Shown piece after piece: positions 56,346 through 64,000 of a stretch of 64,000 nt of DNA. The notes under the pieces are model-generated. The model had not been told where the DNA came from and made no database searches. It saw only the letters and a list, made by a program, of their open reading frames with translations. Positions within the stretch are counted from its first letter, which is position 1, and each line of letters starts with the position of its first letter. The stretch covers positions 45,364,198-45,428,197 of the forward strand of contig CM075937.1 of the NCBI GenBank assembly GCA_038030265.1. Direction: 5' to 3'. Source of the stretch: Corythucha ciliata. Lineage: Eukaryota; Arthropoda; Insecta; Hemiptera; Tingidae. Made by a program: the position numbers and the translations under genes.

Positions 56346-59300
56346 TTTATAGCCCTTCTCCCTCGTCAAATTGGGTTTTCCAAATTCACAATTTCTTGGG
56401 GGCTCGCCTGGTGGTGTGGTGAGGGGTGTTATGAATATAGAAGCCGGTAAAAAGCAGAAAAATTGGCGAGTTTGATCTATTTTTCGTCTGGCATTGAAAA
56501 CACTTTCGAGTACTCTCCCATCTATGGATATGTGGAGAAACGTTTAAACATTGCGTGAAGGAAAAGAACCTCTCGAAAGACCAAGGATAGTAGATAATGT
56601 GGAGGGGGGGGGAGGAGTACGAAAAAACCAAGGCGAAAGCCGTTCATTCATTCATTCAACACAACAAAGCCCCCGCCCCCCCGGTCACCCTTGAGGTATT
56701 CCAATCACGACACGTACGGTGCGCGCGGTGGGGAAAAGGGGGGGGGGCTTCGCTACATAATTTTTTTTTTTTTTAATCAAACACTTTGGCAAAGAAATTA
56801 GTTTTGTTTTTTACTTGTTAAATTTAAAAATAAGCTACTCAGCTTTTTCAACACCCCCTCACCATGGCACAAATGTCTGACCGCGGATTTCCAGCAATTT
56901 TTGACAGGGGTTGTCTTTAAAAACGCGTATAAGTTTTAATTTTTAAAAATATTATTTTTCTTGGAAGATGGTGATTACTTTTTTTTTGAGGACCTCCGTC
57001 TGACCATCCTGCCCCATCTCCTTGTCCCCATCAATCTGAGACGAATGGAGCGGAACACACGAAATGGGACAATTTAATTTTAATTTTTTTGGAAACCGGT
57101 TGGAAGTTTTGATGGAATTAAGACAGGGTGGTAGGGGATATTCAAGGATAATACTTTGCGTGGAAATGATAGTGAATAAAATTCCTGGGGATTATAATTG
57201 TCCTTAGAAACAATAAATGACCAAGACCCCTGGGGCAGGGAACTAAAATTGAGGAGCAGAATCTTTCAATCTCCTACCAACCACCTAGGTTAAATCATTT
57301 TCATTTGACTTTTTCCTTTTTTTTTTTTTTTTGCTCATACAAAAACTAGATGTCTAAAAAAAGATGAGAGTAAAAACACGATTTCCTCAGACTGTACACC
57401 CCACAACCTCACACTTGTTTGCAATGGGGGGGGGGAGTAGAAGTAGGAGGCCTCCAGCGAGGTCTGGGACTGTACAGGAAGCAAACGGCTCTCCGGATGT
57501 TTGCCATGAATGGAACGATAGCATAGGGGACAAAGAGGAGTGTGAAAGAGATGGGCAAGGGGGTTGGGGGAGAGGGCGTATTGAAGAAGGAGTGTGAGAG
57601 AAAAGTGCTACTGTTCTCTTTCAAGTTTTGCTGAGACTGAGAGGCATATTTGAAGCAAAAAACTAATAATTTTTAGAGCGATGAAGTTAAAATTGCTATA
57701 CTTTACAAACAAATCTTAATTTACAACACAAAAAATAAAGTTGGAGGGGGCGTATGTGAATGAAATGGATAAAGAGAAACTCTTTATGTTCACCTTTTAA
57801 GACAATATAAAAGAGTGTCGAAGAGTGAGAGGGCAAAACAGATGAAGAAGTGGGACGAATGAAATAAAAGTGTAAGAAGGTCGGAAGAAGGAAGGGGATG
57901 TCCATTCACAAAGTATGAATGGGACATAGTCTGGCTTTATTATAACTCCCCCCACCCCCAACAATACCCCACCCAACCAATTCTCATTGTCGGACTCGTG
58001 ACATGTCGAAGAATGGAAATATCAAAAAAAGTGTTTCAAGGGAACGAAAATACATGAAAAACTCCCGTTAGAAGAATAGGACACACTTCGAGCCTAACGT
58101 ACTCAATTCAGAAAAAAAAAGGCCAGGAATGGCGTATTTAAAACGATGAATGGAACAATTACACCCAAAGAGATTGGAGTCACCTTGAGGGGGAGAAAGG
58201 AGCGGCGGAGATAACACGTGGTCGGGGGAGAGGGTGATACGTCACATCCTGCCAGCGGCGCGGCCACTGAATGAACCGCTGCCCGCTTCACTGACTCGAG
58301 ATACTTTTCAATTATAATTCGAGCCAAAAACAAAATCGGAGACATCACCCCCACCCCCCTCTCCTGATCAAATGAATATCCACCAGACCGGAAAAAAAGA
58401 AAACTCACCTGGTTCAAATAAGACTCCATGCTCTTTCATAATAGTTCAAAGATTATCACAGTACACAATACACTTTTTGACACTCCGGCTAAAGCCCGAA
58501 CGAGACAGCATTTAATGAACCGGTTGATTTTATTTATTTTTTCCGTATTCGATACTTTCGCCGTGTAGCAAACTCGATAATCCAAATAAGCAGAGGGAGA
58601 AGATTCTCAAAGTTTTACGAAACAGTAGCGAAATAATCGCTAACTTTTCACTTGTTCGCTCGAGCACTTCATTTATAAATTCCTTCTCGGCGTTTGAAAA
58701 CACACAGAATTTCAATCTGATCAACAGGTTATGAACCCACTCGGAACTTTACAGTCTTAACAAAATAATACAAAAAAACCACATCCGGACGTTTCTTCCA
58801 AAATTACCGACACCCTCACAACGTGGTTGATTCGACTCGACTGAAGAAAAAAGCCCCCACGATTTCCTCCCTCCCCCGTACCCCACCCCCTTGTAAGGGT
58901 CCGTGCCCACTCTATCCCCACTAGTATTCCAGGCCCCGGTAAAATTCAATGGCTCGACCCCGCAACGGAGCCCACTCTTGGTGGGTTCTTGTTGCTGGTG
59001 TCTAACCCTCCGCCCCCCTTTCGTCACCACCATTCTTTGTCCACCCACACCATCTTCAGGAGCATGCGCCCCATTTTTTGTCTTTTTTTTTTTTTTTCAA
59101 GGATATGCCTTCTTCACCGCTCCCTATCAATCCACACCCCTGCCCACCCATACAACCCCCTCCAAGTTACCACTCACCGGATCACCATCAACCTACGCGA
59201 ACAACCATTCATGCCGCTTTCATCAATGAGAAACCCCGGGCTTAGAGTTCCCATTCAAAAAAACAGTGACGAGTAAGACTGTGAGAGTGTGGTTAGTGAG

Positions 59301-60170
59301 CTTGGTGTGAGGGGGAGGGGGGGGTAGTGGTGATGGTGAGAGTAGACCGGAAACTATATCCGTTTGAAAAAAAAGGGAGGGGGCACCATTGGTGATAATG
59401 ATGAGTGTTGATTGTAGTGTGGCTACAAGGGGGAAGTTTAGGTCCTTGGTGTGTTTCGTCCACTGCATTTTATCGGTTAACGTTTCGCTACCCCCTCCCC
59501 CTAGCAAACCATTATTATTATCACCGCACCATTCATCACGGAGATAAAACATCGACAAATCGTGAATTCTTCAAACTCCAATGGGCGAATTATTTTATCT
59601 GGAAGATTCTCTTCTCTCACCCCCCCCCCCCACTCGCCGTTCTTCTTTGAAAAACAGAAAGAGCCTTCCTCCAACCCACCACTACGCAACAGCAAAAAAA
59701 CCGCTGGACACCAGACACTTAATTTTTTCCAACCCCCCCCCCCTCCCTTCTCATTACCTTCCAACAATCAGTTCTTTAAACTCGACCGTAGGAAGGCAAC
59801 GCCTTCAGTGGGGCGATTTTTCCGCAATTCTCTCAACAATGCGAGGCGTCGTGTTATTTGAAAACAAAGAGAGTGAAAGAGAGTAATTTGATTCCACAGG
59901 AAACATTAATTTTATACTGCGCTTTGTGAGATCTTTCCTACAAAGCAAAAAAAAAAAAACTCTCTGGGGGTCGAGAAAGGTCCAGAAAAATGTGTTTCTG
60001 TTGAGAGACGCTGAACTTGAATAATTGTTTACTAAAATATGGCGATGGTATTTTTTAATTTTTTTTTTTAGCTTGGATCGGTAAAGAGATGATCCTTGAA
60101 AGAGAAGCCCCTGCGTATCCTGTGTGGGATAAAAGTGAATAGGAGGCAACGCACAGACCTTACGAGCTTT
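56346..60170. other. No gene recognised apart from a candidate exon at 58409
   Basis: AT-rich with poly-G/poly-C runs (56605, 57425, 59315, 59620, 59732) and pyrimidine-rich stretches (58860-59200). ORFs up to about 110 codons are low-complexity Pro/His/Ser frames and overlap on both strands. Confidence 0.5.
58409..58429 (-). CDS. Candidate first coding exon (MESYLNQ-)
   Basis: ATG at 58429 followed by seven codons and CAG|GTGAGT. No downstream exon was found. It could be an initiator exon of a long-intron gene or a chance match. Confidence 0.22.
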
Positions 60171-60171
60171 T

Positions 60172-60275
60172 AGGACTAGTGATGCACGAGACCGAGACTG
60201 AGACGAGACTTGAGTGGTCTCGGTCTCGATCATGAAAAGTCGGTCTTGTCTCGGTCTCGTCTCAAAAAGTTTAAG
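60172..60275. repeat. Inverted GAGACCGAGAC-rich block
   Basis: CACGAGACCGAGACTGAGAC and its inverted forms (GTCTCGGTCTCG twice) are packed in 100 bp, as in hAT subterminal regions. It may be one end of a degraded element. Confidence 0.5.
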
Positions 60276-60847
60276 GCGCGAATCCAAAGTATGTCTGATA
60301 TTAGTGACGAGTGATCCTATTTTCGCCTCAATGATCACAGATGACGACGATAGATGAATTTATACTTTGCTTTCCTTCCTTGGTGGCTCGTGGCACGAAG
60401 GGAGATAAGTGATACACTAATGATTAATGACCAAAGAGCTTTGTAATTGCCCCAAAATAGAATCGTGCCTTTAAAACAATCGTCACACTGAGAACGTGAA
60501 AGGGGAACAGTTGGGAATTCAACGAGATCAACTCAAATTCTCGCACATGCCAACTCATTTAGTTCAAGCAAGAGACTTCCTTTCCCAGACAAGACGAGGC
60601 AGAGGTGCACCCCCCCCCCTCATACATCAGACCCTCCTTCTCATGCTTCAACTGGCAATGTTAATTTAAAAAAAAAAAAAAATGAAAGCGGTGTCGAGTT
60701 TGATGATAGCGGCCCAGGGAAGTTTCAAACGCTAAATTAGGGTTCCATTGCACAGAACATAGCCTGGCCGCGGCAGCCTGTTGGCTGCTGTGCAGTTGGG
60801 TTTGTTCTAGTGGCTGTCCCAGCCTGGAAATCTTTGCTACCTAGTAC

Positions 60848-60900
60848 CAGTGGCGGATCCAAAGGAGGGGCTACAGGGGCCATGGCCCCTCCCTTGGAGT
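60848..60900 (+). repeat. Probable DNA-transposon left terminus
   Basis: CAGTGGCGGATCCAAAGGAG, followed by an internal short palindrome GGGGCCATGGCCCC, matches the style of CAGTGGCGG termini (compare 31584). A partner end was not identified; what follows to about 61160 is open in frame for 115 codons but looks like transposon sequence. Confidence 0.5.
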
Positions 60901-61399
60901 CGAGGTCACTTGTACAAAAAAATCATCAAAACTTCCTCCAAAATCCCATCGAGTCAAATTTTGTCAAAGGTACGACTGTGCGGTCCGAGACACGTCCCCT
61001 GAGCGGCGCGCCGCCCAGCGAGGTCAGTGTGCAATCGCGGGACTTTTCCTTGGACTTCAGGGCTGTCCGCGGGAGAGTTCGTGCGATAAGTGGTCAAAAA
61101 CGGTGGCATCACAGTGAGAGCCCTTTCATTGAATCTTCTTATCTAAAATTCGTTTAAAAGTTTCGGATTCCCCGTTTGAGAAACCCCAAAATGTTGTATA
61201 TAGGTTGGAGGCTCACAGTGGTTTGAGATTTCTGTGGTTAGAGCTTCGCTGTGGTTGGCCCTTTTTTTTGTGGTTGGCAGGCGTACTCAGTTGCCCTCAC
61301 CTAGTGTTTAAAGCGCAGACTTAGTGGGGCAGCTGACCACTCCCTGATACCAGCAATAAAGTTAAAATCTGTCAGGATCGCCAAATTTTGTACAGTGAA

Positions 61400-62720
61400 A
61401 ATAATGTTCGCAGGTCAGGCTCCAGCAATAAACCAATTTTCGGATTATTCGCCAAATAAAATGCAAATTTCGTGTTTTTTTTTGTGCTGAAAACCAAACG
61501 CGGAGTGGCTTAATTCAAAAGCCACTTTCGTGGTTTTCGTACACTAAAAAAAAAACCTTTTCACGGCTCTGCATGACTAAAAAAACATTTTCTCACATTT
61601 TGATCACTAATAGTGATTTCCATTCAACACACTACACAATTGTAGTGCAGCATCCTCTCCGTAACATATTATGTTTCAATTCAGAGAGAACGGGTGGAAA
61701 AACTTACACAGCACGAGTGTATTGCAGTGAATGGAAAACGCCATAAGACACCACTTTTCCTGATTTTTCTTGTCGAAGAAAGAACCATTTTCCGTGATCT
61801 GGCTCACTGAAACCCGAATTTCTCGGATTTCACTATCTAAAAACCAATTTTGCGGATTTTTCTCAGCAACAAAGAAATATTTAAGAGATTTTACAAACAG
61901 CTCCTACGAAATGTTTACTACCCTAGCAACGCATACACGAAAATTAACTTTCGCGTTTACGGGATCTCTCTATTTACGTGACGAACTCACAAAAAAACAG
62001 TTCACGGATTTTTGTTGCTATGAAACAAATTTAACAGTGCGCCCAAGTGCCCAAATTTAGGGACCGTTTTCAAAGTTTTTACGCACTACAGTTTCATGTA
62101 TTAGATGGGTTGGTACACTAAGGACGTTTTCACACTTGAGATTCCGGTATCGATTCCCGCATCGAGTCACTCCTTTACACCTAGATTCCGGAATCGCATA
62201 CTTTAAATATCCGATACCGGAATCTTAAGAGTGAATGAGAGCGTTGGCCGTACTGTATTTTTGGTATCCTCGATTCGAAGTGTGAAAGGGCCCTAAAAGA
62301 CCAATTTCTCGGAGTTCACTCCCTAAAACATCAATTTTCCGGATTTTTTTTTCCCGAAACACATTTCCCCGGATCTGGCTCACTAATAAAACAAATTCAA
62401 CAGATTTCGCTCTCTAAAAGCCTATCTTGTGGATATTTTTTCGTGTTGAGTTCACTCAAAAATAAATATTACTTATTAGCTGCCGCTAACAAATTTCGCG
62501 GGGCAGTTTCAATTCAGAGACCGAATTTGCTGATTCTTCCGCACTGCAAAACCATTGTTGCAGGTTTGACTAGAATCAATTTATCAAATTTTACTCTCTA
62601 AGAAACCAAAGTTGGCGGATTTTTATCGCGGGCGAAAAACATTTCCCCAAATCTGGCTCACTGTAAAATACATTTCTCGAATTTAGCTCACTGAACTACC
62701 AATTTCGGGGATTTTGTCGC
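61400..62720. repeat. Degenerate array, unit about CTCACTAAAAACCAATTTTGCGGATTTTT
   Basis: About 35 units of 30-40 bp. The left edge follows CGCAGACTTAGTGGGGCAGC, a motif also seen at about 30918 (CGCAGATTTCGTGGGGCAGC) and, inverted, within 14899-16488. This suggests a shared element class. Confidence 0.72.
62118..62294. mobile_element. Short MITE with TTTCACACTT-type TIRs
   Basis: TTTTCACACTTGAGATTCC near the left end pairs with TTCGAAGTGTGAAAGGGCC at the right. The interior holds repeated inverted GATTCCGG(T/A)ATCG motifs that can fold further. It is embedded in the 61.3-62.8 kb array. Confidence 0.65.
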
Positions 62721-62726
62721 CAGTAT

Positions 62727-62814
62727 AATAGCACATTTCATAACGAGAAAGGAAAGTGGAAACGAGTCCGGTGAAGTTCCACTTTCCTCTCTCGTTGTGA
62801 AAAATGCACTATTT
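62727..62814. repeat. Hairpin, ~36 bp arms
   Basis: AATAGCACATTTCATAACGA...GGAAAGTGGAA is mirrored by TTCCACTTTCC...CAATAGTGCATTTT-type sequence on the other side, with a 14 bp loop. It sits at the right edge of the 61.3-62.8 kb array. Confidence 0.7.
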
Positions 62815-62959
62815 CGCGTTACCAGTAGAAAAAAAGTGGTATTTCCCTCCCTGTAACCTCAAATCTCAAACGCCCGGCGAAAACCAATGCAGATCGGTCT
62901 CTGAATTTGGGCGATCCCAGCGAAAGTGGATATCCATAAAATGAAAGTCCGAAATTATT

Positions 62960-63600
62960 TGCTTTTTCAGTGAGCAAAATCCGAGAAATTGATGCGCGAA
63001 ATGCCTCGTCTAGGGCTTGATTTCAGCGAAATGCCACGTCAAGATCAAAGTTTACGCGAAACGTCACATGGGTGAGAGTGCGGAACTGTTTTGAAACGGT
63101 CGCGGAACACCCAAGGGAAAACGTTTCGCGAAATGTCCAGTTTGGTGGACAAAACGCAAGAACAAATTGTATGAGGAATTGTCAATTTCATGAAAAATTG
63201 TGTTGCTATTATGACGAAATTGTCCATTTGGAGCCGAAAATGGGAAATAATTTACGTGAAACGCAACAATGAAGGCGACATTTATGAAAAATTCCCAATT
63301 TTAGTGCGAAACGTCACATCCAGGCCAATATTTAAGCGTAAGGCCTCATTCGGGCGGTCTGTTTTATAAGAAAACTTGCAATTTTACGGGAATTCTAAAG
63401 CTTATGAACTAATGGTTGATTTAATTTTTAAAGGTGTCATTTAAATGAGTAAATGGTCAGCTTCATAAGGGAATAGTAGTCAATTTTATGAGGAAATTGC
63501 CATTTTTCAGAGAATCTTCAATTTTATACAGAAATGGTTAATTCCCTGCGTCGTGAAACCTCAAAAATAGCGGTTTTGTCCATTTTTAAATTTTCATCAT
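62960..63600. repeat. Degenerate array, unit about GCGAAACGTCAC / ATTTTATGAGGAAATTG
   Basis: About 18 units of 30-45 bp, followed by AGGCAAGGCCCCCTCCTTAAGTCGG-type sequence ending CCCTG near 63645. That has the look of a DNA-transposon terminus (reverse complement CAGGGCCGACTTAAGG). A matching left end was not found. Confidence 0.65.
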
Positions 63601-64000
63601 TTTTGGACCGATTGGAGGCAAGGCCCCCTCCTTAAGTCGGCCCTGGATAGGTTGCGTTGTATTTCACCGGCCCCCCGGGAACCCTAACCTTTTTTTTTGT
63701 TACGATACGTAGGCATGAAGGAGCTTTTAAAGAACGATGTTAGTGACACGAGACGAAGTCGAGTGCCATCATCGGTAGAGTTTGTAGTGCGATTATACGC
63801 CTCAGCATCGTGCGCTTTTTTTTTTTTTACCTTCGATCGTTTAAAGCCAATTAGGTTCATAATAATTTAATTTAACGGTTCCGTAAAGACTCCCATTTGC
63901 CACACAACTTCATTTCAGGGCTTCCCTGCCTCAATCCTTCAGCTGGGCACACACATGCGCTACTTGCCAAGTTCCTAGCCGCTACTCGCCGAACTCCTAG

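Noticed and set aside
59501..59886. Overlapping ORFs on both strands near 59.6 kb
   Set aside because: Proline/glycine frames produced by poly-C and poly-G runs.
60810..61157. 115-codon ORF starting MAVPAWKSLL
   Set aside because: Reads over a CAGTGGCGGATCC transposon-type terminus and contains no domain.

Overview
The window is animal nuclear DNA, most likely from an invertebrate. It has spliced genes with mostly 50-100 bp GT-AG introns, a BEL/Pao retrotransposon, hAT-like and TA-flanked DNA transposons, tRNA-derived SINE-like heads, and several dozen long poly-C/poly-G and poly-A/poly-T runs. The phylum cannot be fixed from sequence alone.

Two host genes are well supported. On the minus strand, a 24-exon gene for an axonemal CCDC40/FAP172-type coiled-coil protein runs from the ATG at 19626 to the stop at 1087. 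Every exon junction is phase-consistent, giving 1189 predicted residues. Exons 3-22 lie close together (11007-5324); two large introns (11008-19305 and 1618-5323) are packed with mobile and repetitive DNA. Also on the minus strand, 41762-41100 is an uninterrupted Sprouty coding region of 220 residues, a receptor tyrosine kinase feedback inhibitor. Weaker candidates are isolated first exons at 36358-36376 and 58409-58429, a possible plus-strand gene inside the CCDC40 gene (8332-8402 plus 12312-12509), and short orphan ORFs near 35.9, 47.0-48.0 and 54.3 kb.

The rest is a graveyard of nested transposons. A BEL/Pao element (about 22934-30365, plus strand) has a frame break near 24.7 kb and is split by a 1.9 kb near-perfect palindrome (25278-27199). 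Long foldback elements also lie at 11236-12242, 20576-22756 (itself interrupted by a 1.6 kb insert with a 14 bp target duplication), 33873-34358, 48711-49063 and 55292-55580. A hairpin element with an asymmetric 3' tail occurs twice (3128-3384 and 56066-56333); the second copy has a 12 bp target duplication. hAT-like non-autonomous elements with exact 8 bp target duplications lie at 17329-17963, 14899-16488 and 31584-32570.

The most unusual theme is that many kilobases consist of degenerate 20-35 bp period arrays, and at least two arrays lie inside TIR elements with clean 8 bp duplications. One array-bearing family is present as two inverted copies (14899-16488, and about 32590-34883), so the arrays appear to travel as transposon cargo. 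Intervals not listed showed nothing I could support.
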